DNA of 43,632 nt, taken from assembly GCA_900319275.1 (NCBI GenBank), contig ONNS01000013.1, forward strand, positions 1 through 43,632. Direction: 5' to 3'. The notes below the pieces were generated by a model. That model worked only from the letters and a program-made list of their open reading frames with translations. It was not told the origin of the DNA and made no database searches. A program made the position numbers and the translations under genes. Source of the DNA: an uncultured Eubacteriales bacterium. GTDB taxonomy: Bacteria; Bacillota; Clostridia; Oscillospirales; Oscillospiraceae. Of the stretch, positions 15,977 through 24,833 are shown one piece after another (within the stretch, counting starts at the first letter, position 1; each line of letters begins with the position of its first letter).

Positions 15977-16189
15977 ATGATGCCACTGGTGCTGGCGGAA
16001 GCCGGAGAAGAAAACATCATCAGAAAGGTCGGCGGCAGCGCCGAGATGAAGCAGCACCTGGAGGACATGGGCTTTGTCGTCGGCGGCAGCGTTACGGTGA
16101 TGTCGGTCATCGGCGGCAACCTGATCGTCAAGGTCAAGGAGTCGCGTGTGGCCCTCAGCCGGGAAATGGCACAGAAAATCATGGTATAA
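15977..16189 (+). CDS. feoA: FeoA domain protein (first copy)
   Basis: A 70-residue SH3-like FeoA: MPLVLAEAGEENIIRKVGGSAEMKQHLEDMGFVVG with the FeoA hallmark LEDMGF, then VIGGNLIVKVKESRVALSREMAQKI. FeoA is a small cytosolic partner of the Fe(II) permease FeoB. The start at ATG 15977 follows GGAGAG; a GTG one codon upstream is less likely. It is the first gene of the operon and is separated from the second feoA by 228 bp of hairpin-rich sequence. Confidence 0.93.
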   Translation: MMPLVLAEAGEENIIRKVGGSAEMKQHLEDMGFVVGGSVTVMSVIGGNLIVKVKESRVALSREMAQKIMV

Positions 16190-16417
16190 AAATCAAATGC
16201 GAAACACGTTTCGCATTTGGTTACTCGCATATATCGCGCTTGGTGCGCGGGAGACGCACCAAGCTTGGTCGATGCGAGGGCTCGCTTGGCTCGCCTTAGA
16301 GTGTTTTTGAAGCGGCAAAGCTGCTTCAAAAACATATTTATATTCCCTTCGGGGAAATAAACCCGGCTTGCCGGCAGTTTTGCAAAAAACTCATAGTTTA
16401 AAGGAGAGTGTATCCGT
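16190..16417 (+). repeat. Hairpin-rich spacer between the two feoA genes
   Basis: There is no gene. Successive stems are AAATGCGAAA/TTTCGCATTT (16195-16218), CTTGGTGCG/CGCACCAAG (16239-16263) and TGTTTTTGAAGC/GCTTCAAAAACA (16302-16334), then a CCCTTCGGGG loop. None is followed by a long T-run. The region is probably an inserted palindromic repeat, with possible effects on mRNA processing between feoA and the rest of the operon. Confidence 0.75.
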
Positions 16418-16639
16418 ATGAAAACATTGAGAGACGTACCGATCGGAGAGACCGTCAAGGTCGTCAAGCTCCACGGCGAGGGCGCCGTGAAGCGCCGCAT
16501 CATGGACATGGGCCTGACAAAGGGCACCGAGGTCTATGTGCGCAAGGTCGCCCCGCTGGGCGATCCGGTTGAGATCACCGTGCGCGGCTATGAGCTGAGT
16601 ATCCGTAAGGTCGACGCGGACATGGTGGAGGTGCAGTAA
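16418..16639 (+). CDS. feoA: FeoA domain protein (second copy)
   Basis: A 73-residue FeoA: MKTLRDVPIGETVKVVKLHGEG, VKRRIMDMGLTKGTEVYV and GDPVEITVRGYELSIRK, a more canonical FeoA than the first copy. It lies one base before feoB and is preceded by GGAGAG, so FeoA2 and FeoB are surely co-translated. Two distinct FeoA proteins ahead of one FeoB is a common clostridial arrangement. Its partner is FeoB at the inner membrane face. Confidence 0.95.
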   Translation: MKTLRDVPIGETVKVVKLHGEGAVKRRIMDMGLTKGTEVYVRKVAPLGDPVEITVRGYELSIRKVDADMVEVQ

Positions 16640-16640
16640 A

Positions 16641-18920
16641 ATGGCAAATTCGATTCGTATCGCGCTCGCAGGCAACCCGAACTGCGGCAAAACGACACTC
16701 TTCAACGCCCTGACGGGCACACAGCAGTATGTCGGCAACTGGCCTGGCGTCACGGTGGAAAAGAAAGAAGGCAAGGTCCGCGGACAGAGCGACGTCCAGG
16801 TGACCGACCTGCCTGGCATTTATTCTCTCTCCCCCTACACGCTCGAAGAGGTCGTGGCCCGCAACTATCTGGTCGACGAGCGGCCGGATGTCGTGCTGAA
16901 TATTGTCGACGCGACGAACCTGGAGCGCAACCTCTATCTGACGACGCAGCTTGTCGAGCTCGGGATTCCGACGGTCGTGGCGCTGAACATGATGGACATT
17001 GTCCGCAAGAACGGCGACCAGATCAATACGAAGGAGCTTGCCCGTCAGCTCGGCTGCGAGGTTGTGGAGATCTCGGCCTTGAAAAACGAGGGCATCGACG
17101 CCGCCGTCCGCGCCTGCGTCAGCGCCGCGGGTGGCCGCATGGTCCCGCAGCACAGCTTTTCCGGCGCGGTCGACCACGCCCTGGCCCATATCGAGGAGGC
17201 GGCGCTCGACACCGTGCCCGAGGAGCAGAAGCGCTGGTTTGCCGTCAAGCTCTTCGAGCGTGACGAGAAGGTGCAGAACAAGCTGCAGCTCAGCGACAGC
17301 GTCAAAGCCCATATCGAGCAGGACATCCAGGCCTGCGAAAAGGAACTCGACGACGACAGCGAGAGCATCATCACGAACGAGCGCTATATTTACATCGCAG
17401 GCGTGATCAAGGCCTGCTATAAGAAAAAGAACAAGGGAGCCATGTCGACCTCGGATAAGATCGACCGCATCGTTACCAATCGCTGGCTGGCCCTGCCGAT
17501 CTTCGCGGTGATCATGTGGCTTGTGTATGCTGTCAGCATGGGCTCGTCCATTGCGGACGGCGGCATCGGTCTCGGCACCTTCCTGACCGACTGGGCCAAC
17601 GACGTGCTGGGCGGCGAATGGTTGACCGACGGCTCGCGCGCCCTGCTCGAGAGCTGGGGTACGGCAGACTGGCTGGTCGGACTGATCTCCGACGGTATTC
17701 TCGCCGGCGTCGGCGCGGTGCTCGGCTTCGTGCCGCAGATGCTCGTGCTGTTCCTGTTCCTCTGCTGCCTCGAGGACTGTGGCTACATGGCCCGTATCGC
17801 CTTTATCATGGACCGTATCTTCCGCAAGTTCGGCCTCTCCGGCAAGAGCTTTATCCCGATGCTCGTCGGCACCGGCTGCGGCGTGCCCGGCGTCATGGCC
17901 TCACGTACGATCGAAAGCGAGCGAGACCGCCGCATGACCGTCATGACGACCTGCTTCATCCCCTGCGGCGCAAAAATGCCGATCGTCGGCCTGATCGCCG
18001 GCGCCCTGTTCGGCGGCTCGAGTTGGATCGCCACCGGCGCTTACTTCATCGGTGTCGCCGCGATCATCGTCTCCGGCATCATGCTCAAGAAGACCAAAAT
18101 GTTTGCCGGTGATCCCGCGCCCTTCGTCATGGAACTGCCGGCCTATCATGTGCCGTCTCTCGGCAACGTGCTGCGCGGCACCTGGGAGCGCGGCTGGTCC
18201 TTCATCAAGCGCGCCGGCACTGTGATCCTGATCTCCTCGATCGTGCTGTGGTTCCTGCAGGGCTATGGCACCGTCAACGGCAAGTTCGGCAATGTCGACG
18301 CCCTCTACGAGGATGAGAGCATTGCGACCGAGTCCTATATCGAGACCAAGGCCCAGGAGATGGGCGTACCCGTGGAGGAAGTCACCGCCATGGACGATTC
18401 GATCCTCGCCGACGTGGCCCGCCCTGTGTCTGTGATCTTCAAGCCGCTGGGCTTTGGCTCCTGGCGTCCGACCGTTGCCACCGTCACCGGCCTGATCGCA
18501 AAAGAAGAGGTTGTCGGAACCTTCGGCGTGTTGTATAATTACGAGGCAGAGACCGAGGACGATGAGCTCGACGAAGAGGGCTCGCAGATCTGGACGAACG
18601 TTGCGGACGACTTTGGCAGCTTCTCCGGCGGCCACGGCAAGCTCGCCGCCTTCAGCTTCATGCTCTTCAACCTGCTCTGCGCCCCCTGCTTTGCGGCCAT
18701 GGGCGCGATCCGGCGCGAGATGAACAGCGCCAAATGGACCTGGTTTGCCATTGGCTATATGTGCGTGTTCGCCTATGCCATCGCACTGCTCGTCTGGCAG
18801 CTCGGTCTGCTGTTTGCCGGTGCGGTCAATGTGCCGGGGCTGATCGTGGCTGTCGCGCTGCTCGCTGTGTTCGGCTACATGCTGTTCAGGCCGTATAAAG
18901 AAAGCGTAAAACTCGCGTAA
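16641..18920 (+). CDS. feoB: Ferrous iron transport protein B
   Basis: A 759-residue Fe(II) permease. The N-terminal G domain has G1 GNPNCGKT (residues 11-18), the NWPGVTVEKKEG switch, G3 DLPGIYSL and G4 NMMD, followed by a helical GDI-like region and the membrane domain with the Gate motifs GCGVPGVMASRTIE and FIPCGAKMPI, whose Cys residues are implicated in Fe(II) passage. Length and order are typical. It lies directly downstream of feoA2 and upstream of two small accessory genes. Control is probably by the DtxR-family repressor at the upstream operators. Confidence 0.97.
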   Translation: MANSIRIALAGNPNCGKTTLFNALTGTQQYVGNWPGVTVEKKEGKVRGQSDVQVTDLPGIYSLSPYTLEEVVARNYLVDERPDVVLNIVDATNLERNLYLTTQLVELGIPTVVALNMMDIVRKNGDQINTKELARQLGCEVVEISALKNEGIDAAVRACVSAAGGRMVPQHSFSGAVDHALAHIEEAALDTVPEEQKRWFAVKLFERDEKVQNKLQLSDSVKAHIEQDIQACEKELDDDSESIITNERYIYIAGVIKACYKKKNKGAMSTSDKIDRIVTNRWLALPIFAVIMWLVYAVSMGSSIADGGIGLGTFLTDWANDVLGGEWLTDGSRALLESWGTADWLVGLISDGILAGVGAVLGFVPQMLVLFLFLCCLEDCGYMARIAFIMDRIFRKFGLSGKSFIPMLVGTGCGVPGVMASRTIESERDRRMTVMTTCFIPCGAKMPIVGLIAGALFGGSSWIATGAYFIGVAAIIVSGIMLKKTKMFAGDPAPFVMELPAYHVPSLGNVLRGTWERGWSFIKRAGTVILISSIVLWFLQGYGTVNGKFGNVDALYEDESIATESYIETKAQEMGVPVEEVTAMDDSILADVARPVSVIFKPLGFGSWRPTVATVTGLIAKEEVVGTFGVLYNYEAETEDDELDEEGSQIWTNVADDFGSFSGGHGKLAAFSFMLFNLLCAPCFAAMGAIRREMNSAKWTWFAIGYMCVFAYAIALLVWQLGLLFAGAVNVPGLIVAVALLAVFGYMLFRPYKESVKLA

Positions 18921-18932
18921 CAAGTATTGATG

Positions 18933-18958
18933 GCAGGGAGCGCATCTGCGCTCCCTGC
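18933..18958 (+). other. Perfect hairpin between feoB and the accessory gene
   Basis: GCAGGGAGCGCA (18933-18944) and TGCGCTCCCTGC (18947-18958) form a near-perfect palindrome with no T-run after it. It is likely an mRNA-stabilising or attenuating element rather than a full terminator. Confidence 0.65.
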
Positions 18959-18979
18959 GTATCCAAGGAGGCATGTTTC

Positions 18980-19186
18980 ATGCTCAGCTGGCTGTCCGCC
19001 AATTTGATCAATATAGTACTGATCGCCGTAATCGTGCTGGTCTGCTTTTTCGTGATCCGCGGCATGCTGCACGATAAAAAGGCAGGAAAAAGTGCCTGCG
19101 GCGGAAGCTGCGCCGGCTGTGCCGGCTGCGGTGCCGGGACAGGGGAGCGCCCCGTGCTTCATATCCCCGGGGAGGAGAACACATGA
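18980..19186 (+). CDS. FeoB-associated Cys-rich membrane protein
   Basis: A 68-residue peptide with one N-terminal transmembrane helix (INIVLIAVIVLVCFFVI) and a Cys-rich cytosolic tail, CGGSCAGCAGCG. This pattern defines the FeoB-associated Cys-rich membrane protein family, thought to assist FeoB, perhaps by handling Fe(II). AGGAGG precedes the ATG. Its stop overlaps the start of the HMA gene by four bases. Confidence 0.92.
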   Translation: MLSWLSANLINIVLIAVIVLVCFFVIRGMLHDKKAGKSACGGSCAGCAGCGAGTGERPVLHIPGEENT

Positions 19187-19437
19187 TTCAGACAACGGCA
19201 AAAATCGACGGGATGATGTGCTCGATGTGCGAAGCACATATCCAGGATGCGATCCGAAAAGCCTTCACCGTCAGGTCGGTCAAGGCCAGCCGCGCAAAGG
19301 GCGAGGCCGTGATCGTCAGTGAAGAGGCGATCAGTGAAGCGGCGCTGCACGCGGCCATCGACCCGACCGGCTACACGCTCGGTGCGGTCGTGTCCGAGCC
19401 CTATCAGAAAAAAGGCTTCTCTTTTTTCAGAAAATAA
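19183..19437 (+). CDS. Heavy-metal-associated (HMA) domain protein
   Basis: An 84-residue ferredoxin-like HMA domain: MIQTTAKIDGMMCSMCEAHI carries the GMxCxxC metal site, followed by KASRAKGEAVIVSEE and the C-terminal DPTGYTLGAV. Such domains bind Cu(I), Zn(II) or similar soft metals and pass them to transporters. Its translational coupling to the FeoB accessory gene suggests a role in metal handling for the feo system; the metal itself is not evident. It is the last gene of the operon. Confidence 0.9.
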   Translation: MIQTTAKIDGMMCSMCEAHIQDAIRKAFTVRSVKASRAKGEAVIVSEEAISEAALHAAIDPTGYTLGAVVSEPYQKKGFSFFRK

Positions 19438-19490
19438 ACAATTAGAGCTTGACAACAGAAGTTAAATATGTTAAACTTCTAATTGTCAAG
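19438..19490. promoter_or_regulatory. Inverted repeat with embedded promoter after the feo operon
   Basis: CTTGACAA and AGAAGTT (from 19448) pair with AACTTCT and TTGTCAAG (ending at 19490). Inside it TTGACA (19449-19454), a 17-bp spacer and TAAACT (19472-19477) form a good plus-strand promoter. The upstream ACAATTAGAG (19438-19447) can instead pair with part of the right arm, giving two exclusive folds. No credible gene follows on the plus strand. Confidence 0.5.
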
Positions 19491-19510
19491 AAGATCAGGT
19501 GAATGAAACA

Positions 19511-19530
19511 AGATCCCCCGAAGGGGATCT
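19511..19530 (+). terminator. Probable terminator of the feo operon
   Basis: AGATCCCC (19511-19518), loop CGAA, GGGGATCT (19523-19530), followed by a short T-containing stretch. Confidence 0.55.
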
Positions 19531-19644
19531 GCTTTCAGACTGTGAGTTAGAAAGCTCTAACCCTTTGCAGTCTCATATTCACTTGACGGACCCTCTCTAT
19601 TCTCCCTTTTCACCTCACTTCACTTCCATTACGCACACACAACG

Positions 19645-19683
19645 AAACGGCGCGCCTCCTCGGGACAAGGAGACGCGCCGTTT
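19645..19683. terminator. Terminator of the MBL/Rel/RecJ unit
   Basis: AAACGGCGCG (19645-19654) with CCTCCT pairs with AGGAG and CGCGCCGTTT (ending at 19683); T-runs occur on both strands. It lies 43 bp beyond the end of the minus-strand MBL gene. Confidence 0.88.
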
Positions 19684-19725
19684 TGTGTTCCTCTGACAGA
19701 AATGCCGCAGAGATCGTTGGCATTG

Positions 19726-20337
19726 TTATTTAACTTGCATGGCCTGGCGGCAGTAGTAGTTCATGTTGCGCTCGCGCACGAGTGTACTGGGTTCGTTGTG
19801 GCCGGGATAGACCTCGTAGTCGCCGGGGAGCGCGCAGAGCCGCTTGAGACTGCGCAGCATATCCTCGGTGCTGCTGCCCTCGAGATCGGTGCGGCCGCAG
19901 CTGCCGCGAAACAGCGTATCGCCCGTGAAGAGCGCCTCGCCGCAGCGCAGTGTCACGCTGCCGGGCGTATGGCCCGGTGTCTCGAGCACCTCAAAGCGCA
20001 GCGCGTCGACGCACACAACGTCGCCCTCGTGATACGGATGCCCCTCAGCGCCGAGCCGATAGGGGCGGCGGAGATCCCGCCCGCCGGTGTCGTCAGCCGG
20101 GTGCATGTAGACGGCCGCGCCGGTCTCCTCCCGGATCGCGTCGACGGCGCCGACGTGGTCGAAGTGGCCGTGCGTCAGCAGGATGACCTGGCAGTGCAGG
20201 CGGTTGTCCTCAAGATAGTCGAGGATCGTGTTGCTCTCGTCACCGGGGTCGATGACGGCACAGTTCAAGGTGTTTTCGTCGGTGACAACATAGCAGTTTT
20301 CCTCCAGCTGTCCGACGGGGATAGTTTTGATCAGCAT
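19726..20337 (-). CDS. MBL-fold metallo-hydrolase (glyoxalase II-like)
   Basis: A 203-residue metallo-beta-lactamase-fold hydrolase. The metal motif THGHFDHVGAVDAIRE (HxHxDH), VLETPGHTPGSVTLR and LFTGDTLFRGSCGRTDL supply the dinuclear site, and VYPGHNEPSTL supplies the last His. These proteins hydrolyse thioesters such as S-lactoylglutathione-like compounds, though the substrate is unknown here. GGAG precedes the start. It is the last gene of a block after rel and recJ, an order conserved in many Firmicutes. Confidence 0.92.
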   Translation of the reverse strand: MLIKTIPVGQLEENCYVVTDENTLNCAVIDPGDESNTILDYLEDNRLHCQVILLTHGHFDHVGAVDAIREETGAAVYMHPADDTGGRDLRRPYRLGAEGHPYHEGDVVCVDALRFEVLETPGHTPGSVTLRCGEALFTGDTLFRGSCGRTDLEGSSTEDMLRSLKRLCALPGDYEVYPGHNEPSTLVRERNMNYYCRQAMQVK

Positions 20338-20376
20338 AGTGTAATGGCTCCAATCATTTGATACAGGAAAGACGTA

Positions 20377-22704
20377 TTATCCGTTGCGACGGACCTCGAT
20401 CACACCGGGAATGTGGGCCAGGCGGCCCATGATGTAGCGCAGCTCGGCCGTATCCATGACCTCGAGCGTCACGGCGACCTGGGCAACACCCGAGACGTTG
20501 TCGCGGGCGTTGAGACTGCGGACCTTGGCGTTGAGGGCGTTGAGCACCGTGGCGATATCCATGACCAGACCGCCGCGGTCCTTCGAGGTCAGCGTGACGG
20601 TCGTGGTGTGGCTCTCGGTGATCTGTCTCGCCCAGCCGACCTTGATCCAGCGCCCGGCGTCTTCGGGGGCGTCCTTGCGCGAGGTGTAGTTGACGCAGTC
20701 TGTCCGGTGGATCGAAACACCCTGCCCGCGCGTGATAAAGCCGATGATGTCGTCACCGGGAACCGGTGTGCAGCAGCGGGAGAACTTCACAAGACAGTTG
20801 TCGATCCCGGCGACCAGCACGCCGTTGATGGGTTTCAGTTCTTTTTTTGCGGCCTGCTGTTCGCGGCGCTCGGCGGCCTCGGTGATCCGATCGAGCGTGG
20901 TCTTCTTCTCGTTCTTTGTGTGGCGCTCCAGCTCGTCGCGCAGGCGGTTCGCGGCGCGGACCGCTGTGAGACCGCCATAGCCGAGCGCGGCGTACAGATC
21001 GTCCACGCTCGAGAAGCTCAGCCGCTTGAGGATCGGGCTCACGATCTCTTCGGCGAGCGCAGCGTCGGGGTCGATGCCGTCGTGCTTGAACTCCTCCAGC
21101 AGCATCTCGCGGCCGCGGATCACGTTCTCCTCGCGGCGCTCCTTTTTGTACCACTGCTTGATCTTGGTGCGCGCCGAGTTCGACCGGGCGATATCCAGCC
21201 AGTTTCGCCCCGGACCGGGGGAGGACTTTGAGGTGCGGATCTCGACAATATCGCCGTTTTGCAGCGCATAGTCAAAGTTGACGATGCGCCCGTTGACCTT
21301 GGCGCCGACCATGTGGTTGCCGACGTCGGAGTGAATCGTATAGGCAAAGTCGATCGGCGTGGCGCCGGCCGGCAGGTTGATAACGTCGCCCTTCGGAGAA
21401 AAGACGAAGACCTCATCGGCGAACATGTCGATCTTCAGATCGTGGAAGAAGTCCGAGGCGTCAGACTCCTGCTGGCTCTCGAGCAGGCGGCGCACCCAGG
21501 CGAACTTGTCTTCGTCGCCGGTGCGCACTACGGCGCTGCCGCTGCCCATCTTGTACTTCCAGTGCGCGGCAATGCCGTATTCGGCCGTGTGGTGCATGTC
21601 CCAGGTGCGGATCTGCACCTCGAACGGGATGCCGTCCGAGCCGATGACCGTCGTGTGCACGCTCTGGTACATATTGGGCTTGGGCGTGGAGATATAGTCT
21701 TTAAAGCGGCCGGGGACCGGCTTGTACATATCGTGGATAACGCCGAGCACATTGTAGCAGTCCGGGATCGTATCCACGATCACGCGGAAGGCGCAGAGAT
21801 CGAAGATGCCGGAGATGTCGATCTTCTGGGCGTACATTTTGCGGTAAATGCTGTAGACGTGCTTGATGCGGCTGAAGATCGAGCAGTGGATCTGCTCCTC
21901 GTCCATACGCCGCTGGATCTGATTTTTGATCGAGACCATGAAGGCCTCGAGCTCGGGCATCTTTTTGTCGAGCGTGTGGGTGATCTCCTGATAGCCGGAG
22001 GGGTCGAGATACTGCAGGGACAGATCCTCCAACTCCCACTTGGCCTGCTGCATGCCGAGCCGGTGGGCGATCGGCGCGTAAATCTCCATGGTCTCGAGCG
22101 ACTTGCTGCGCTGCTTTTCGGGCGTCTGATAGGCCATGGTGCGCATATTGTGCAGGCGGTCTGCCAGCTTGATGAGGATCACGCGGATGTCCTTGGCCAT
22201 GGCCATGAGCATCTTGCGCAGATTCTCCATCTGCTCGTCTTCCTTGCTGGTATACTGCACGCGCGTCAGCTTGCTGACACCGTCGACGATGTCGGCCACG
22301 GCCGGACCGAAGGCCTTGGCCACGTCCTCCTTGGTCATGGGCGTGTCCTCGATCACGTCGTGCAGCAGTGCCGAGACGATCGAGTCCTCATCGAGCCCGA
22401 AGTCCACAGTGATATCGGCCACGGCGACCGGATGGGTCACATAGGGCGAGCCCTCCTTGCGCTTCTGACCGGCGTGGGCTGTCTTGGCGGTCTCGTAGGC
22501 ACTGCGGATGCGTTCGATGTCCATGCCGGGGCAGCTCTTGCGGATCTTTGCATCGAGCGCGGCAAACATCTCGTCCGGGTCGAGCAGCTTGTGTCCGTCA
22601 TCGGGGCCGGGGCGGCGCTCGGGACCCAGCACGGCTTGCCGGACTTCCTCGGGCACGCTGGCCGGGACGGTTTCACTGATTGTCGGAAGTTTGTTTTCGT
22701 CCAT
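20377..22704 (-). CDS. rel: Bifunctional (p)ppGpp synthetase/hydrolase (Rel/SpoT)
   Basis: A 775-residue stringent-response enzyme that makes (p)ppGpp from GTP or GDP plus ATP and degrades it. N-terminal HD hydrolase (HAGQKRKEGSPYVTHPVAVA, LLHDVIEDTPMTKEDV, RLHNMRTM), synthetase domain (DLCAFRVIVD, RFKDYISTPKPNMYQSVHTT, FEVQIRTWDMH), TGS domain (VFVFSPKGDVINLPAGATPI), zinc-finger-like and ACT domains at the end. The HD motif is intact, so hydrolysis should be active. The start at 22704 has GAGGATG; an in-frame upstream codon at 22737 would overlap recJ. It sits 34 bp after recJ. Confidence 0.95.
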   Translation of the reverse strand: MDENKLPTISETVPASVPEEVRQAVLGPERRPGPDDGHKLLDPDEMFAALDAKIRKSCPGMDIERIRSAYETAKTAHAGQKRKEGSPYVTHPVAVADITVDFGLDEDSIVSALLHDVIEDTPMTKEDVAKAFGPAVADIVDGVSKLTRVQYTSKEDEQMENLRKMLMAMAKDIRVILIKLADRLHNMRTMAYQTPEKQRSKSLETMEIYAPIAHRLGMQQAKWELEDLSLQYLDPSGYQEITHTLDKKMPELEAFMVSIKNQIQRRMDEEQIHCSIFSRIKHVYSIYRKMYAQKIDISGIFDLCAFRVIVDTIPDCYNVLGVIHDMYKPVPGRFKDYISTPKPNMYQSVHTTVIGSDGIPFEVQIRTWDMHHTAEYGIAAHWKYKMGSGSAVVRTGDEDKFAWVRRLLESQQESDASDFFHDLKIDMFADEVFVFSPKGDVINLPAGATPIDFAYTIHSDVGNHMVGAKVNGRIVNFDYALQNGDIVEIRTSKSSPGPGRNWLDIARSNSARTKIKQWYKKERREENVIRGREMLLEEFKHDGIDPDAALAEEIVSPILKRLSFSSVDDLYAALGYGGLTAVRAANRLRDELERHTKNEKKTTLDRITEAAERREQQAAKKELKPINGVLVAGIDNCLVKFSRCCTPVPGDDIIGFITRGQGVSIHRTDCVNYTSRKDAPEDAGRWIKVGWARQITESHTTTVTLTSKDRGGLVMDIATVLNALNAKVRSLNARDNVSGVAQVAVTLEVMDTAELRYIMGRLAHIPGVIEVRRNG

Positions 22705-22738
22705 GGTATCATCCTCACAGAGACGCGCGTCTATCACA

Positions 22739-24727
22739 TCAGAGTAGTTTTTGCATCAAGGGCGTGGCTGTCAGATCGGCCTTCTGATCAAGCTGCTGCC
22801 GCACGCCGCCGTAAACGGCGGAGAGCAGCCCGGCCTCGTGTAGCACGGCCAGACACAGACAATAGCGCTCGCTCTCCATCTTGGGGGGCTTCTGGGCCAG
22901 GATGGCGGCGAGGTCGTCACCGGAGCGGTAGTCCGGACTGTCGATCTGTCGCCAGACGCGGATGAAATCCGCGCGCTCCGGGCGATAGGGGGCGGCGGCC
23001 CAGAGATAGGCGGGGTCGCCGGAGAGAATATCGGCGCACAGCGCCTCGCTCTTGTGGCGGCGCATCGCCGTGATCAGCAGCTGCACCGAGCGCCGTCCGC
23101 GAAATTCGTTGAGCTGCGGTGAGAAGGCCACGTCCAGCCTGTCTCCGTCCGCAATGCCGAGCTCTTCGGCCGTGTGGCCAAAGAAAATGCCCTCGAACAC
23201 CTGCTGCCGCAGCTGCAGCTGCACGCGCAGATGCCGTCCGCCGCCCACGCCCCGGTGGCTGAGCAGCACCGCGCCGCTCAGACAGAAACTGGGCTTGGGG
23301 TTTTCACTGCCGTAGGGCTCGAGCAGGTCGAGACTCAGCACATTCTCCTCGCTGAGCAGCTCGCCGTCGCGGATCAGCAGGTCACACGCGATATCCGGCA
23401 TACGCTCGGGCCGGTGCTGCTGATAGTAGTCATTCAGCGCCGCACGGAAGGCGGGCACGTCCCGGCTGCGGAGCGTCAGCCCCGCGGCGAGTGCGTGGCC
23501 GCCGAAGCCTGTCAGCATATCCGAACAGGCCGAGAGCGCCTCGAACAGGTTGAAGCCGCCGTAGCTGCGGCAGGAGCCCTTGCCACTCTCACCCGACAGA
23601 CAGATCATGATGGCAGGCAGGGCATACTGCTCGGCCAGACGCGAGGCGGCAATGCCGATCACGCCCTGGTGCCAGCCCTCCTTGGCCAACACGATCGGGC
23701 CAGTGGGCGTTCTGCCTTCAAGCAGACGGTTGGCGTCGTTCCAGATCTCGGTTTCGATCTCCTGGCGGCGGCGGTTGAGCTCGCAGAGCTGACGGGCCAG
23801 GCGGCTGGCCTTGTCGGGACTCTCGGTCAACAGCAGATCAAGCGCGATCTGTGCCTGACCGAGTCGCCCGGCGGCGTTGAGACGCGGAGCCAGCCCAAAG
23901 CCGATCGAGGTAGCGGAGATCGCGCGGCCGCCGAGACCGGCCTCGCGCAGCATGGCGGCCATGCCAGGGCGTGGCCGGTCCTCCAGTGCGGAGATGCCCA
24001 TGCGCACCAGTGCGCGGTTTTCACCGATCAGCGGCATCACGTCGGCTACGGTGCCGACAGCGACCAGATCGGCGTATTGTTCCAGAATTGTCTCGGTATT
24101 GCCCTCGCAGGCGCAGGCGAGCTTCATCGCTACGCCCACACCGGCCAGCACCTGATTGGGATAGCTCTCGTCGGGCTGCTTGGGATCGACCACGGCCAGA
24201 GCGGGCGGCAGCTCGCCGCCGCACTCGTGGTGGTCGGTGATAATCATGTCGATGCCGAGCTGACGTGCATACAGGCACTCTTCGACGGCCGTGATGCCGC
24301 AGTCAACTGTGACGATCAGCTGAACGCTTTGCTCGTGCAGCGCGTCGACGGCGGAGGCGTTGACGCCGTAGCCCTCGGCGCCGCGGTCGGGGATGTAGGG
24401 GACAACGGTAAGCCCCTTGTGACGCAGGTAGTCTGTCAGCAGGGCGGTGGCGGTGATGCCGTCCACGTCATAGTCGCCGTAGACGGCGACGATCTCACGG
24501 TCGCGGATCGCACGCTGCAATCTGGCGGCAGCGCGATTCATGCTCTTCATGCGCAGCGGGTCGACCAGCCGCTCGGCGCCGGGGTTTAAAAGCTCGTCGG
24601 CGGCCGCGGCGGTGCGTATACCGCGCAGAGCCAGCACTGCGGCCAGCAGCGGGGTGTAACCGGCTTCGATCAGCTCGCGCGGCAGTTCCGGCTGCCGGTA
24701 CGGGATCTTCCACAGCTTCTCTCTCAT
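22739..24727 (-). CDS. recJ: Single-stranded-DNA-specific exonuclease RecJ
   Basis: A 662-residue 5'-3' ssDNA exonuclease acting in recombination and repair. DHH-family motifs are present: VAVYGDYDVDGITATALL, IVTVDCGITAVEE and MIITDHHECGG; the DHHA1 domain has GFGGHALAAGLTL; an OB-like region follows. A C-terminal clostridial extension of about 100 residues resembles the usual form. Two in-frame ATGs exist: 24745 has no ribosome binding site, so 24727 (MREKLWKIPY), preceded by GAGAG, is preferred. An AT-rich region upstream (TATAAT-like) probably holds its promoter. Confidence 0.94.
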   Translation of the reverse strand: MREKLWKIPYRQPELPRELIEAGYTPLLAAVLALRGIRTAAAADELLNPGAERLVDPLRMKSMNRAAARLQRAIRDREIVAVYGDYDVDGITATALLTDYLRHKGLTVVPYIPDRGAEGYGVNASAVDALHEQSVQLIVTVDCGITAVEECLYARQLGIDMIITDHHECGGELPPALAVVDPKQPDESYPNQVLAGVGVAMKLACACEGNTETILEQYADLVAVGTVADVMPLIGENRALVRMGISALEDRPRPGMAAMLREAGLGGRAISATSIGFGLAPRLNAAGRLGQAQIALDLLLTESPDKASRLARQLCELNRRRQEIETEIWNDANRLLEGRTPTGPIVLAKEGWHQGVIGIAASRLAEQYALPAIMICLSGESGKGSCRSYGGFNLFEALSACSDMLTGFGGHALAAGLTLRSRDVPAFRAALNDYYQQHRPERMPDIACDLLIRDGELLSEENVLSLDLLEPYGSENPKPSFCLSGAVLLSHRGVGGGRHLRVQLQLRQQVFEGIFFGHTAEELGIADGDRLDVAFSPQLNEFRGRRSVQLLITAMRRHKSEALCADILSGDPAYLWAAAPYRPERADFIRVWRQIDSPDYRSGDDLAAILAQKPPKMESERYCLCLAVLHEAGLLSAVYGGVRQQLDQKADLTATPLMQKLL

Positions 24728-24805
24728 AGTTATTTTTTCTCTCATTAATTTAATAATATATGATTATAACAAATCGGAAACAGGGATTCAAGACCCGGAT
24801 ACGAC

Positions 24806-24831
24806 AATTCCGCCCGGTGAGGGGCGGAATT
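24806..24831. terminator. Terminator-like hairpin upstream of recJ
   Basis: AATTCCGCCC (24806-24815) pairs with GGGCGGAATT (24822-24831), followed on the plus strand by TTG. It may end transcription of the minus-strand polysaccharide operon, but the T-run is on the plus strand, so the direction is unclear. Confidence 0.45.
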
Positions 24832-24833
24832 TT

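Noticed and set aside
19499-19696. 65-codon plus-strand frame after the feo operon
   Set aside because: It runs through two terminator hairpins and has no family resemblance.
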